Shown: positions 9,895 through 20,858 of the stretch, one piece after another | Position numbering within the stretch: the first letter of the stretch is position 1 | How the letters are laid out: every line of letters starts with the position of its first letter | Origin: Thiothrix litoralis | Lineage (GTDB): Bacteria > Pseudomonadota > Gammaproteobacteria > Thiotrichales > Thiotrichaceae | NCBI RefSeq assembly: GCF_017901135.1 | Contig: NZ_CP072801.1 | Location: 3,562,501 to 3,626,500 of the forward strand | Direction: 5' to 3' | DNA length: 64,000 bases | Notes under the pieces: generated by a model | Databases searched by the model: none | The model's input: only the letters and a program-made list of their open reading frames with translations | What the model was told of the DNA's origin: nothing | Program-made: the position numbers and the translations under genes

Positions 9895-11049
9895 TTAATC
9901 CTCCAAAAACAGTTGAATAACCTCATTCAGGAATTGCCAGCCGATTGCTGTAGGGCGGATATGCCCCTCCTCAACATCCAGTAACCCGCGTTGCAATGCC
10001 TGATCCAGCCCCGCCTTGAGGTGATGGAATGCCAGACCGGTACGTTCCGTCAACAATGTTATGGGAAAACCGTCCCGCAAGCGCAATGCATTCAGCATGA
10101 ACTCAAAGCTCAGGTCAGCAGGGGTGAGGATTTGCTCACCGCTGCGGGCTGCGCCGATGCTGGCTTGTTGCATGTACTCGGCGGGTTGGCGGTGGTTGTG
10201 GTAACGGGTGATGCTGCCTTGCGCGGGGTTGGTTATTTTCCCGTGTGCGCCTGCACCGATAGCCACGTAATCACCGAATTCCCAGTAGTTCCGGTTATGC
10301 CGACATTCAAAACCCGGTCTGGCATAGGCGGAAACTTCGTATTGAGTATAACATGACAAATTGATTAAATGTTGACCTGCGAATTGCATTTCGGCAACTA
10401 AATCATCGTCGGGCATGGGGGGTGGTTGTTTATAAAAAAGCGTGTTGGGTTCGAGGGTGAGTTGATACCACGACAAATGTGTGGGGTTCAGGTCGATGGC
10501 TTGTTGCAAGTCTTGCAGTGCTTGTTCTTGGGTTTGCTTGGGTAAGCCGAACATCAGATCCAGATTGAAATTGTCAAAGCCTGCGCTGCGGGCAATGTCG
10601 GCGGCGCGTAAGGCTTCGGTATTGTTGTGCACCCTGCCCAAAATCTGCAAATGCTCGGCGTTGAAGCTCTGGATACCGACGGAAAGGCGGTTGATACCCG
10701 CTTCTCGAAAGCCTTTGAATTTTTCCTGCTCAAACGTGCCGGGGTTGGCTTCCAGCGTCACTTCGATATTGGGGCGGAACGGCAGTAGGGCGCGGATACC
10801 GCACAGCAATTCGTCGATACTTTCCGCCGAAAACAGGCTGGGCGTGCCGCCACCGATGAAAATGGATTCGAGCTTGCGTCCCCAAATGTGCGGCAATTCC
10901 TGAGCTAAGTTGGTGAGCAGGGCTTGCACGTATTGTTTTTCGGGTAAGCCGCTGGGCGCTGCGTGCGAGTTGAAGTCGCAGTAAGGGCACTTGCGGATGC
11001 ACCACGGAATGTGGATGTAGAGGGATAGGGGGATGTGGGTCATGCTCAT
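9895..11049 (-). CDS. hemW: radical SAM heme chaperone HemW
   Basis: This 384-residue radical SAM protein shows the HemW-type cluster motif CIRKCPYCDFNSH (CxxxCxxCxF) near residue 17, the glycine-rich IFIGGGTPSLF, and the HemN-like C-terminal winged domain. The fourth cysteine found after the cluster in true HemN is absent. That is why the HemW class (heme binding and delivery to cytochromes) is preferred over oxygen-independent coproporphyrinogen oxidase, an old label for this family. The start could be Met-1 or Met-3 (MTHIPLSLYIHIP). It diverges from recQ across about 95 bases. Confidence 0.92.
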   Translation of the reverse strand: MSMTHIPLSLYIHIPWCIRKCPYCDFNSHAAPSGLPEKQYVQALLTNLAQELPHIWGRKLESIFIGGGTPSLFSAESIDELLCGIRALLPFRPNIEVTLEANPGTFEQEKFKGFREAGINRLSVGIQSFNAEHLQILGRVHNNTEALRAADIARSAGFDNFNLDLMFGLPKQTQEQALQDLQQAIDLNPTHLSWYQLTLEPNTLFYKQPPPMPDDDLVAEMQFAGQHLINLSCYTQYEVSAYARPGFECRHNRNYWEFGDYVAIGAGAHGKITNPAQGSITRYHNHRQPAEYMQQASIGAARSGEQILTPADLSFEFMLNALRLRDGFPITLLTERTGLAFHHLKAGLDQALQRGLLDVEEGHIRPTAIGWQFLNEVIQLFLED

Positions 11050-11143
11050 CTCTGGGGGCGGAGCGACCGATTGTAGCGGATTGTTTCCGACTTCCTCCAG
11101 AATTGATTAAACTGACTGGGAAATAATGAAGTAAAGTAGCCCC

Positions 11144-12970
<1,827 letters not shown>

Positions 12971-12997
12971 TCCTTTGAGCAATCCAACATGATGCAC

Positions 12998-13026
12998 AAA
13001 AAGCCGCCTCAATGGGCGGCTTTTTC
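12998..13026. terminator. Bidirectional terminator between recQ and glcB
   Basis: The hairpin aaaaagccgcc - tcaat - gggcggcttttt has an A-run before and a T-run after, so it can end both recQ (plus) and glcB (minus), which converge here. Confidence 0.9.
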
Positions 13027-13048
13027 GCATAATCGTATAAATTAGCGT

Positions 13049-15226
13049 TTAGAAGAACAACGCGACCTTCGCTTCCTGACGATACTTATGCAGCAACGGC
13101 TCGGTATACCCGTTCGGCTGTTCACGCCCTTTGAACACCAGATCGCAAGCGGCTTTGAACGCTACGCTCTTGTCAAAGTTGCCGCTCATTTTGGTGTAAG
13201 TCGGGTCGCCTTCGTTCTGCGCATCAACCTTGGTGGCCATGCGCTTGAACGCTTCCATGATTTGCGCGTCGGTGCAAATGCCGTGATGCAACCAGTTCGC
13301 CATGTGCTGGCTGGAAATACGCAAGGTAGCGCGGTCTTCCATCAAGCCTACGTCATTCACGTCTGGCACTTTGGAACAGCCGACGCCCTGATTGACCCAG
13401 CGCACCACGTAACCGAGGATGCCTTGCGCGTTATTGTCCAGTTCTTGCTGGATGTCTGCCGCGCTCCAGTTCGGGTTGGTCGCAACCGGAATGCTGAGGA
13501 TGTCGTCGATATTGGCACGCGGACGGCTTTTCAGCTCTTCCTGACGCGCAAACACGTTGACCTTGTGGTAATGCATTGCGTGTAAGGCTGCGGCGGTCGG
13601 CGAGGGAACCCAAGCAGTGTTCGCGCCGGACAGCGGGTGGGCGATTTTGGTTGCCAGCATTTCTGCCATGCGATCCGGCATTGCCCACATGCCTTTGCCG
13701 ATTTGTGCGTGACCGGGCAGGCCGCATTCTAGGCCGATGTCGACGTTCCAGTCTTCGTAAGCCTTGATCCAAGCGGCGGATTTCATGTCGCCTTTGCGGA
13801 GCATCGGGCCTGCTTCCATCGAAGTGTGCATTTCGTCGCCGGTACGGTCGAGGAAGCCGGTGTTGATGAACACGACCCGTTCCTTGGCAGCACGGATGCA
13901 CTCTTTCAGGTTGACGGTGGTGCGGCGCTCTTCATCCATGATGCCGACTTTCAGGGTATTGCGTGGCAAGCCCAGCGCGTCTTCGATGCTGCCAAACAGT
14001 TCGTTGGTGAAGGCGACTTCTTCGGGGCCGTGCATTTTGGGTTTAACGATGTAAACCGAACCTGTGCGCGAGTTGCTGTATTTAGCACTACCGTTGAGGT
14101 TGTGGATGGACAGCATCCCGGTCATGTAACCGTCCATGATGCCTTCAGGGATTTCGTTGCCATCTTTGTCGAGAATCGCCGGGTTGGTCATCAAGTGACC
14201 GACGTTACGGATGAACAGCAGGCTGCGACCCGGTAGAGTGACGGTGGAACCATCCGGTGCGGTGTAGTCGCGGTCAGGGTTGAGCGCACGGGTAAAGCTT
14301 TTGCCGCCTTTGCTGACCTGTTCGCTGAGGTCGCCTTTCATCAGGCCGAGCCAGTTGGTGTAGATCAGGGTTTTGTCGACATCATCCACCGCTGCCACGG
14401 AATCTTCGCAGTCCATAATGGTGGTGAGGGCGGCTTCCATGAGGATGTCGTTCACGCCAGCCGCATCTTCTTTGCCGATCATGCCGTCGCGGTCGATCTG
14501 GATTTCAAAGTGTAAGCCATTGTTGCGCAACAGGATGGCGGAAGGTGCATCCGCCGTGCCACGGTAGCCGACAAATTGGTTGCCATCACGCAGCCCGACC
14601 ACGGAACCGCCGATCATGTCCACAACCAGCGAGCCGCTTTCATCGACGCGATAGCCATTGGCATTGTGGTGCGACAGGAAGGAGAGTGGTGCGGCTTCGT
14701 CGAGGAAGTTGCGGGCAAAGTCGATAACTTTCTTGCCACGTACCGGGTTGTAGGCTTTGCCTGCGGCTGCGCCGTCGGTGTCAGGAATCGCATCCGTGCC
14801 ATACAGCGCGTCATACAGGCTACCCCAACGCGCATTGGCGGCATTCAGGGCGAAACGTGCATTCATGACGGGAACGACCAATTGCGCCCCGGCGGTTTGG
14901 GTGATTTCCACATCCACATTGGCGGTGGTGACGTTGAAGGCTTCACCTTCCGGCAACAGATAGCCGATGTCTTGCAGAAACGCTTTGTAAGTGGCGAAAT
15001 CAAATGTGCTTTTATTAGCAATGTGCCAAGCGTCAATTTGCGCCTGCATCTGGTCGCGTTTAGCCAGCAGTTCGCGGTTGCGAGGCGCTAGGCGTGTTAC
15101 AATGGCCTCCAAACCTGCCCAGAAAGCTGCTGCGTCCAAACCAGTACCCGGTAAGGCTTGTTGTGTTACAAAGTCATGCAGTAGTGTTGACACTTGTAAA
15201 CTACCAACGGTAATCCTGTTGCCCAT
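13049..15226 (-). CDS. glcB: malate synthase G
   Basis: This 725-residue protein (family about 720-725) condenses glyoxylate with acetyl-CoA to malate. The G-isoform is recognisable by [21 protein letters not shown] near the C terminus, [10 protein letters not shown] and the Mg-binding acidic cluster in [20 protein letters not shown]. It allows growth on acetate or glycolate, or salvage of glyoxylate from Rubisco-derived phosphoglycolate. Isocitrate lyase is not in the window. The 127-base upstream region separates it from the divergent histidine kinase. No linked regulator (GlcC type) is visible. Confidence 0.97.
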   Translation of the reverse strand: MGNRITVGSLQVSTLLHDFVTQQALPGTGLDAAAFWAGLEAIVTRLAPRNRELLAKRDQMQAQIDAWHIANKSTFDFATYKAFLQDIGYLLPEGEAFNVTTANVDVEITQTAGAQLVVPVMNARFALNAANARWGSLYDALYGTDAIPDTDGAAAGKAYNPVRGKKVIDFARNFLDEAAPLSFLSHHNANGYRVDESGSLVVDMIGGSVVGLRDGNQFVGYRGTADAPSAILLRNNGLHFEIQIDRDGMIGKEDAAGVNDILMEAALTTIMDCEDSVAAVDDVDKTLIYTNWLGLMKGDLSEQVSKGGKSFTRALNPDRDYTAPDGSTVTLPGRSLLFIRNVGHLMTNPAILDKDGNEIPEGIMDGYMTGMLSIHNLNGSAKYSNSRTGSVYIVKPKMHGPEEVAFTNELFGSIEDALGLPRNTLKVGIMDEERRTTVNLKECIRAAKERVVFINTGFLDRTGDEMHTSMEAGPMLRKGDMKSAAWIKAYEDWNVDIGLECGLPGHAQIGKGMWAMPDRMAEMLATKIAHPLSGANTAWVPSPTAAALHAMHYHKVNVFARQEELKSRPRANIDDILSIPVATNPNWSAADIQQELDNNAQGILGYVVRWVNQGVGCSKVPDVNDVGLMEDRATLRISSQHMANWLHHGICTDAQIMEAFKRMATKVDAQNEGDPTYTKMSGNFDKSVAFKAACDLVFKGREQPNGYTEPLLHKYRQEAKVALFF

Positions 15227-15353
15227 TCGTCACGATCCTCTCAGAAATACAAACAAAATTGTCGACATTGTCCGGTTATAACCCAATATGGGCAGCGGCA
15301 AAAATTGGAATTCTCAATAATGAAGATTAAAATGTTTAGCATCCGTCATTTAA

Positions 15354-16928
15354 ATGCCTTCGATTATGCAGAATAACCACCACCTTGCTTTTTTACACCG
15401 GCTGTCTGGTTTGGCGGCTTTCAGCGTGATGTTGCTGGGCAGTGTGGTGTTGTTTGGCTGGGCTAATGGCCTGACAGCCTTGTATCAGGTGTCAGCAGGC
15501 TTGCCGATCATGACGCCGGGGGCGGCGGTTTCTTTCCTGTTTACCGGGGCGGCGCTGTTTTTGTTGCAGCCGGAACATTCGTCGCGCTTGCGCCGCTGGA
15601 GTGGGCAAGGCTTGGCACTGGGCGGAATTGTGCTAGGTGTGGTGATGCTGCTGAGTTATTGGCATCTGGTTGACGGTTTGTGGTTGCTGGATTTGGCCTC
15701 TTTCAGGGATTCGCCGCAAACGGGCGTGGCATTTATCCTGACCTGTATCGGTTTGTTTTTCCTTGGCCTTGAGCGCCCAATCCTGATCAGTGTGGCGCAA
15801 TGGGCGGCGTTTATCAGTTTGATGTTGCTGGTAACGGTGTTTTTCGGTTTCGCCCATCAGGAAGACATGTTTGAAGTCCTGACGGGGGCGGAGGGGATGG
15901 CATTGCCTACCGCCACGGCGTTTGCCTTGGTGGGTTGGGGGATTCTGTTGGCGAAGGTCGAGCAAGGCTTTTTCCGTATCATGGCGAGTGATGCCTCCGG
16001 TGGTTTGGTGGTGCAGCGGGTCATGTTCCTGATGGCATTGCTGCCGCCGTTGTTGGGTTGGCTGCCCATGTTGTTGGTGTCGGGTTTGACGCATACGCAA
16101 GTCGAGTCACTGCTGGCGTCGGTGATGGTGTTGGCTATCATCCTGATTATTATCCGGCTGGCTTACCAGTTGGATACAGAAGAGCGTTTGCGTGAACAGG
16201 TGCAGCAAGAGGCTAACCAGCACCAGAGCGAGCTTGCCCACATGGTGAATCTGAATACGATGGGGGAAATGGCATCGGGGATTGCCCATGAGATCAATCA
16301 GCCGTTAGCAGCGGTGGCGAATTACGCCAATGCCTGTTTACGCATGATCCAGTCAGGGGAAGAGTCGCAACGCTTGCAGGAACCGCTGCGTTCCATTCAG
16401 CAGCAAGCCTTGCGTGCTTCGGAAATCATCCGGCGTATGCGGACTTTGGTGCGCAAGCAAGCGCCGCACAAGGTGAAGGCGTGTCTGGAACAGGTCATCT
16501 ACGAAGCTTTGCATCTCACCAAAACCGGCGGCAAGAAGCTGAATGTGCCGCTGTTGCTGGAGCTGGATGATGCTGTGCCGGATGTTTCTATTGATGTGAT
16601 CCAAATCCAGCAAGTGATCATGAACATTGTGCGTAATGCCATTGAAGCGATGCAGGAAATTATCAGCCAGCGCCGTCAGGTATTGGTGCGCAGTTTTGTG
16701 AATAAAGAAGGCTTTGTGCAGGTGGATATTTCCGACACGGGGCCGGGGATGGCGGCGGAATTCAAGCAGCAGGTTTTCGATGCGTTTGTCACCACCAAGG
16801 GCAATAACGGCATGGGGATTGGCTTGTCATTGTGCCGCTCGATTATCGAGGCACACGGTGGACGCTTGTGGGTAGAGTCAGAACCGGGGCAGGGTGCAAC
16901 GTTCTCGTTTACCCTGCCCGTGAACTAA
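15354..16928 (+). CDS. Membrane-bound orphan sensor histidine kinase
   Basis: The N-terminal ~260 residues hold about eight hydrophobic helices with no obvious periplasmic or PAS domain. A short coiled coil (~275-295) follows, then a HisKA domain with H-box ASGIAHEINQPLAAV (phospho-acceptor His near 312), N-box NIVRNAIEAM, G1 DTGPGM and G2 GMGIGLSLCRSIIEAHGG. The HEINQPL form of the H-box is that of the FixL/DctB-like HPK4 class. The membrane part probably senses a signal in or near the membrane; I cannot name the ligand. No response regulator is adjacent. Met-5 (MQNNHH) is an alternative start. Confidence 0.88.
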   Translation: MPSIMQNNHHLAFLHRLSGLAAFSVMLLGSVVLFGWANGLTALYQVSAGLPIMTPGAAVSFLFTGAALFLLQPEHSSRLRRWSGQGLALGGIVLGVVMLLSYWHLVDGLWLLDLASFRDSPQTGVAFILTCIGLFFLGLERPILISVAQWAAFISLMLLVTVFFGFAHQEDMFEVLTGAEGMALPTATAFALVGWGILLAKVEQGFFRIMASDASGGLVVQRVMFLMALLPPLLGWLPMLLVSGLTHTQVESLLASVMVLAIILIIIRLAYQLDTEERLREQVQQEANQHQSELAHMVNLNTMGEMASGIAHEINQPLAAVANYANACLRMIQSGEESQRLQEPLRSIQQQALRASEIIRRMRTLVRKQAPHKVKACLEQVIYEALHLTKTGGKKLNVPLLLELDDAVPDVSIDVIQIQQVIMNIVRNAIEAMQEIISQRRQVLVRSFVNKEGFVQVDISDTGPGMAAEFKQQVFDAFVTTKGNNGMGIGLSLCRSIIEAHGGRLWVESEPGQGATFSFTLPVN

Positions 16929-16929
16929 A

Positions 16930-17124
16930 TCAGGCTTTGACGAAAGGCAGTTTCTTCAAAACCATTGCCGCTGGGCAAAAGCCGGTGAAAGCGGATTGAA
17001 TCAGGTTGATGCCGATGAAGGCCAAAAACAGCACGGAGAAAGTGCCGTAGCCGAGAGAGCCGATCAATAGTGCTACCAAGATCATGGCGCCTGCGAAAAC
17101 TTGTACTGCGTTACTCAAAGTCAT
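16930..17124 (-). CDS. DUF2892 (YgaP-TM-like) small membrane protein
   Basis: This 64-residue protein with two membrane helices ends in the family signature FTGFCPAAMVLKKL (DUF2892, PF11127, the membrane part of YgaP). In many bacteria the domain is fused to, or encoded next to, rhodanese domains and acts in sulfide or sulfane-sulfur handling. A rhodanese lipoprotein gene lies nearby at 17697. The end lies one base from the convergent histidine kinase. The start ATG has a good upstream aaggag on the minus strand. Confidence 0.85.
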   Translation of the reverse strand: MTLSNAVQVFAGAMILVALLIGSLGYGTFSVLFLAFIGINLIQSAFTGFCPAAMVLKKLPFVKA

Positions 17125-17283
17125 AGTGAACTCCTTGTTGGGGTCAGGTGTTTAAATGTACATATATCTTTTGAAGCCGTAGTATATTAGTATTTATTAA
17201 TAATCACAATTGACCCATCTCAATGCAGTGTAACCATTTGTCAGGAATGATGCGCCTTTAATGTATCTCAGGCATAAATCATT
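17125..17283. promoter_or_regulatory. Divergent promoter region with AT-rich palindrome
   Basis: The 159-base gap between the DUF2892 gene and the plus-strand gene at 17284 contains the short palindrome ttattaataa (17194-17203) in an AT-rich stretch. ArsR-type sulfide sensors such as BigR bind AT-rich palindromes upstream of DUF2892/rhodanese genes, so this is a candidate operator. No such regulator is encoded in the window, so this is a weak inference. Confidence 0.3.
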
Positions 17284-17658
17284 ATGATGGATTTCAAACA
17301 GTTGCTGCTAACGGGCATGGGTGGTGTGGTGCTTGGTGTGGCTGCCATGATGTTGTGGTATGGGCAACAGTACCCGGCACGTCCGTTGTTTGTGGAAATC
17401 GTCAATATGCGCGAGGAAACCCTTCCTCTGCTGAAAATAGAACACGGTAACGATCTCAGTCAGGAAAAAATCCTTCTCACCCAGTTGCAGGTGGGCGAAA
17501 CCCGCTGGGTCACCCTCAACCATGAACCGGGCAGGGGCTACAGCGTGGAAGTGCAATTACCCGATGGCAAAAAAACCGAGGCTTGCGTGGGTAAATTATC
17601 AAGTAACTGGGTTAACCGGGTGATCATCACCAATAATGGCATTTTCAGTAAAGATTGA
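17284..17658 (+). CDS. Membrane-anchored hypothetical protein
   Basis: This 124-residue protein has one N-terminal membrane helix (residues ~6-25) and no lipobox or clear cleavage site, followed by a ~95-residue predicted periplasmic beta-rich domain with a single Cys in KTEACVGKL. I do not recognise the family. It lies 38 bases before the rhodanese lipoprotein gene and is probably co-transcribed with it, so an envelope role linked to sulfur chemistry is possible but unproven. Confidence 0.6.
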   Translation: MMDFKQLLLTGMGGVVLGVAAMMLWYGQQYPARPLFVEIVNMREETLPLLKIEHGNDLSQEKILLTQLQVGETRWVTLNHEPGRGYSVEVQLPDGKKTEACVGKLSSNWVNRVIITNNGIFSKD

Positions 17659-17696
17659 CTTATTAAAATACGTTTTAATGTTGGAGCTTTGTAAGT

Positions 17697-18158
17697 ATGT
17701 ACGCAGTTAAATTTTTCGCATTGGCAATCACGATCAGTGCGGTAGTCAGTTTGGGGGCTTGTTCCAAGGCTGAGAGTCTCGGCACAAATCAGGCGGCTTC
17801 CGCTACGCAACAGGGGTCAGTGACCAATGTTTCCAACGCCGAGTTGCAAACGTTGTTGGATGAAAAAGTAACGCTGGTGGATATTCGTTTGCCGCAAGAA
17901 TGGCAGGAAACGGGTGTCGTGGCAGGCAGCCACCCGATTACTTTGTTTGGGCGGGATGGTGCGGTGGCCCCGGATTTCCTCGCCAAACTTCAAAAAGTCG
18001 CGCCGCTGGATAAGCCGGTAGTGCTGATTTGCCGTACTGGCAACCGTACTCGCGCCGGGTCGGAGATGTTGACGCAAGTGGGTTACAAGCAAGTTTATAA
18101 CGTCACGAAGGGTATTATGGGCTGGATTCAGGAAGGCAAGGCGGTGGTGCGCCAATAA
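17697..18158 (+). CDS. Rhodanese-domain lipoprotein
   Basis: This 153-residue protein has a lipoprotein signal peptide (lipobox LGAC near residue 22) and a single rhodanese domain (~45-150) with active-site loop CRTGNRTRAG, whose Cys would carry the persulfide. Rhodaneses move sulfane sulfur between donors such as thiosulfate or persulfides and acceptors. Export and lipid anchoring put it in the periplasm, where sulfur oxidation takes place in sulfur bacteria. The residue after Ala in the lipobox region does not decide inner versus outer membrane. Convergent with 18173. Confidence 0.88.
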   Translation: MYAVKFFALAITISAVVSLGACSKAESLGTNQAASATQQGSVTNVSNAELQTLLDEKVTLVDIRLPQEWQETGVVAGSHPITLFGRDGAVAPDFLAKLQKVAPLDKPVVLICRTGNRTRAGSEMLTQVGYKQVYNVTKGIMGWIQEGKAVVRQ

Positions 18159-18172
18159 GGGGTACTTCGTCT

Positions 18173-19876
18173 TTAAGCCAGCCTGAGTACTTCCACGCGT
18201 TGCGTATCCGTAACGATCAGCCACGCGCTCAAGTTGTTGAGCGCGGCAATGCTGGGTAATTGCAAATAGCCTTGCACTTGCTGAATGCCTTCCTGTTTTT
18301 TCGCTTCCCAGCCTTTGTCGCCATCGCCTTTTTTGTTGTATTTCAGTTCAATCAAATGCTGGAAATTGACCTGATAAGGGTTACGCTCCAGCAATAAAAT
18401 ATCGGGGTATTTTTTATCCATTTCGCGTTCGCTCAGGATAAAATACGCCGGAGATTGGTACAATAACGCCAGCAGAATCGTCTTGATGTGTTCTTCATCC
18501 AGATACAGTGAATCGCGGTTGGACAGCAATTGCAGCACCCGTTCCAGTTCCGCCACCAGCGGCTGGATGTCGCTATACAAGCCCAGTTTTTCCACCGCCA
18601 GCAGCAATGTCCGGTCGGAAATGGTGATGTGGTTGCGCCGCTCGATCTCGACCTTGAAGTATTGGAAATACAGCTCGCGGATGACGTGATTGGGAATCGC
18701 AAACACCTGCCCCGCCAGCGATTCGCGCACCAGCGTGATAAACCCCATGTACGCAATCAGGCTGATGAAATCATTGCGGTCAAAGCCTTTGTCAAACTCA
18801 AACTTGCGCCGCTGTGTGGCTTGTACTTCACCGGCATTGAGCAATTCATCCAGCACCGTGAAATTGTCATCACGGTTGCCGATGGCGAACAGTTTCATGA
18901 TCTTACCGTAATCCGAAGCGATGTTCTCATCCAGCATCGGCTTGGGGTATTCACAGCGTTTGCGGTCAAAGTTTTTGACGAAATATAGCAGCATATTGGC
19001 GTTATAAACGCTTTGCTCTGCCTTGAGATTGAAGCGATAGCCGTTGTACCAAGCACGGGCATCACCCAGCAGTTTTTCCAGCGATACAGGGCAGGTATCC
19101 GCCAGCGGTTGCAATAAGGTGATAACGTCTGCTTCGGTAAACCCCACCGCTTCATTAAAATCTTCATGCAGTGACAAATTCACACCAATATTGAAGCCAC
19201 TGGTCATGCTATCGAGCATTACCGGGGTGACTCCGGTGACAAATAGTCGGTCAAGCGTGCCGCGCTGGGTCGCGGTTTTCAGCACTTCGTAAAAACTGCG
19301 TACAAACCCGCCTTTGCCCATGATTTTCTGGAACAGTTGCAGATCATCAGCCAGGACGCTGTTGGCAAAGTGGTCGTATTCGTCGATCAGCAACAGGAAT
19401 TTCTGGTGAGCGTTGTCAAGGATGCGCAGGAAGGATTCCAAGCGGCTTTGCGGGGTGATTTCAGTTTGTATCTGTTGTTGTGCGGCTAATGGGTAGTCAT
19501 AACGCTCCAGAAAGCTCAGCAAGGCATTGGCAACTTTGCGGTTAAAGGCAGCATAAATCCCATCGTACCCGCTATCGGTGTCGATACCGCTAAAATCCAT
19601 GAACAGAACGGGGTAGCTGTTGTGCAGCGGGGTAGGGTGTCGCCCGATATGAAGCGTGCCAAACAGGGTGTCAAATGCATCGCGGTAAGCAATGTCGTAA
19701 TAATATTCCAGCATTGACAGAAACAGGCTTTTACCAAAACGGCGCGGGCGCATGAGGAACAGGTACTTGCCGCTTTCTTCCAGCGTGGGGATATAACAGG
19801 TTTTATCGACGTAAACATAGCCACCCGTGATGACCGTCTTGAAATTACTTTCGCCGTAGGGAATTTTGAGGTTCAT
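18173..19876 (-). CDS. AAA-ATPase-like protein with DUF1703 nuclease-like domain
   Basis: The 567-residue protein begins IPYGESNFKTVITGGYVYVD, the opening of the AAA-ATPase_like family (PF09820). It has RPRRFGKSLFLSML as P-loop, LLIDEYDHF as Walker B, and a C-terminal DUF1703 region (PF08011, PD-(D/E)XK-like) with FQHLIELKYNKKGD as the likely catalytic strand. Such genes occur in many copies and travel between genomes; function is unproven, and defence or mobile-element control are the usual guesses. GC content is like its neighbours. It stands alone between convergent and divergent neighbours. Confidence 0.85.
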   Translation of the reverse strand: MNLKIPYGESNFKTVITGGYVYVDKTCYIPTLEESGKYLFLMRPRRFGKSLFLSMLEYYYDIAYRDAFDTLFGTLHIGRHPTPLHNSYPVLFMDFSGIDTDSGYDGIYAAFNRKVANALLSFLERYDYPLAAQQQIQTEITPQSRLESFLRILDNAHQKFLLLIDEYDHFANSVLADDLQLFQKIMGKGGFVRSFYEVLKTATQRGTLDRLFVTGVTPVMLDSMTSGFNIGVNLSLHEDFNEAVGFTEADVITLLQPLADTCPVSLEKLLGDARAWYNGYRFNLKAEQSVYNANMLLYFVKNFDRKRCEYPKPMLDENIASDYGKIMKLFAIGNRDDNFTVLDELLNAGEVQATQRRKFEFDKGFDRNDFISLIAYMGFITLVRESLAGQVFAIPNHVIRELYFQYFKVEIERRNHITISDRTLLLAVEKLGLYSDIQPLVAELERVLQLLSNRDSLYLDEEHIKTILLALLYQSPAYFILSEREMDKKYPDILLLERNPYQVNFQHLIELKYNKKGDGDKGWEAKKQEGIQQVQGYLQLPSIAALNNLSAWLIVTDTQRVEVLRLA

Positions 19877-20046
19877 TGCGCGATGCCGACTGTTCCGAAG
19901 GTTTCAGTTTAGCATACGTGTCCGCCGTTCCCAGATTTGCCCGCTCAAGTATGCGAAGCCGTAAGGCTATCCTGTTGCTAAGAAGCTAAAAGCCATTTAT
20001 GGTTGCTTGCTGAAGTGTCGGTAGTCATTGTGATTAAAGGTGGAGC

Positions 20047-20481
20047 ATGGAATTTTTACAAGCCAATCTGGATTATCTGGTGCTGGGTACGCTCGGCCTG
20101 ATGAGCTTCGTCATGCTGGCGCTGGTGATTGAGCGTTACCTGTACCTCAATAAAGTCAGTTTGCAGCAGTTCGACCACATTGAAACCCTGAAGATCGACC
20201 TGACGCGCAACCTCACCACCCTTTCCAGCATCGGCTCGAATGCGCCTTACGTGGGTTTGCTGGGAACAGTGCTGGGGATTCTGGTGACGTTTTACACGAT
20301 GGGGCAGGGCGGTAAGATCGAAGTCAATGCCATCATGCTGGGCTTGGCGCTGGCGTTGAAAGCGACAGCGGCGGGGCTGCTGGTAGCGATTCCGGCAATC
20401 ATGTTCTACAACGGCTTGCTGCGCAAAGTGGACGTGCTGACCGCCCGCTGGCAAGCGCTGCGGGATGGGAAAAACGCATGA
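20047..20481 (+). CDS. exbB: ExbB-type proton channel protein
   Basis: This 144-residue MotA/TolQ/ExbB-family protein has a first helix near residues 10-30. The two C-terminal helices include LGTVLGILVTFYTMG and GLALALKATAAGLLVAIPAIM. It is shorter than E. coli ExbB (244) and matches the compact TonB-system class. It forms the proton-conducting pentamer that energises TonB. The 170-base upstream gap is the likely operon promoter, and the start follows a ggtgga site. It overlaps exbD by four bases. Confidence 0.92.
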   Translation: MEFLQANLDYLVLGTLGLMSFVMLALVIERYLYLNKVSLQQFDHIETLKIDLTRNLTTLSSIGSNAPYVGLLGTVLGILVTFYTMGQGGKIEVNAIMLGLALALKATAAGLLVAIPAIMFYNGLLRKVDVLTARWQALRDGKNA

Positions 20482-20858
20482 AACGTTTCGACCAGATCAA
20501 CATGATCCCCTTCATCGACGTTATGCTGGTGCTGCTCGCCATCGTGCTGACCACCGCTTCTTTCATCTCGCAAGGAATGATCCCGGTGGATTTGCCCAAA
20601 GCCGAGCACAGCGAACAAGCCAAGGGCGACGAAAAGGTGCTGGAAATCGCCATCAATGCGCAAAATCAGCTCTTTTTCGAGGGAACGCCGATCACAGCGG
20701 AAGCACTAGCCAGCAAGCTCGATGCCCACCCTAATACCACTCCGGTGCTATTGCGGGTCGACAAAGTGGCGGCTTTTGAGCATTTCATCGACGTGGTGGA
20801 TGTGTTGAAGGCCAAGCAATTTGCGGAAGTCTCCATCCAGACCGAGCACCCTCAGTGA
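20478..20858 (+). CDS. exbD: ExbD-type biopolymer transport protein
   Basis: This 126-residue protein has one N-terminal helix with the essential channel Asp in INMIPFIDVMLVLLAIVL and a periplasmic domain. The family partners ExbB as a dimer inside the pentamer and couples proton flow to TonB. Four-base overlaps with both neighbours show tight translational coupling. The TolR alternative is unlikely because tonB follows directly and no tolA, tolB or pal is present. Confidence 0.92.
   Translation: MKRFDQINMIPFIDVMLVLLAIVLTTASFISQGMIPVDLPKAEHSEQAKGDEKVLEIAINAQNQLFFEGTPITAEALASKLDAHPNTTPVLLRVDKVAAFEHFIDVVDVLKAKQFAEVSIQTEHPQ

Noticed and set aside
9895-11049. Oxygen-independent coproporphyrinogen III oxidase HemN
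   Set aside because: The N-terminal cluster motif and length match HemW, and the extra HemN cysteine and N-terminal extension are missing.
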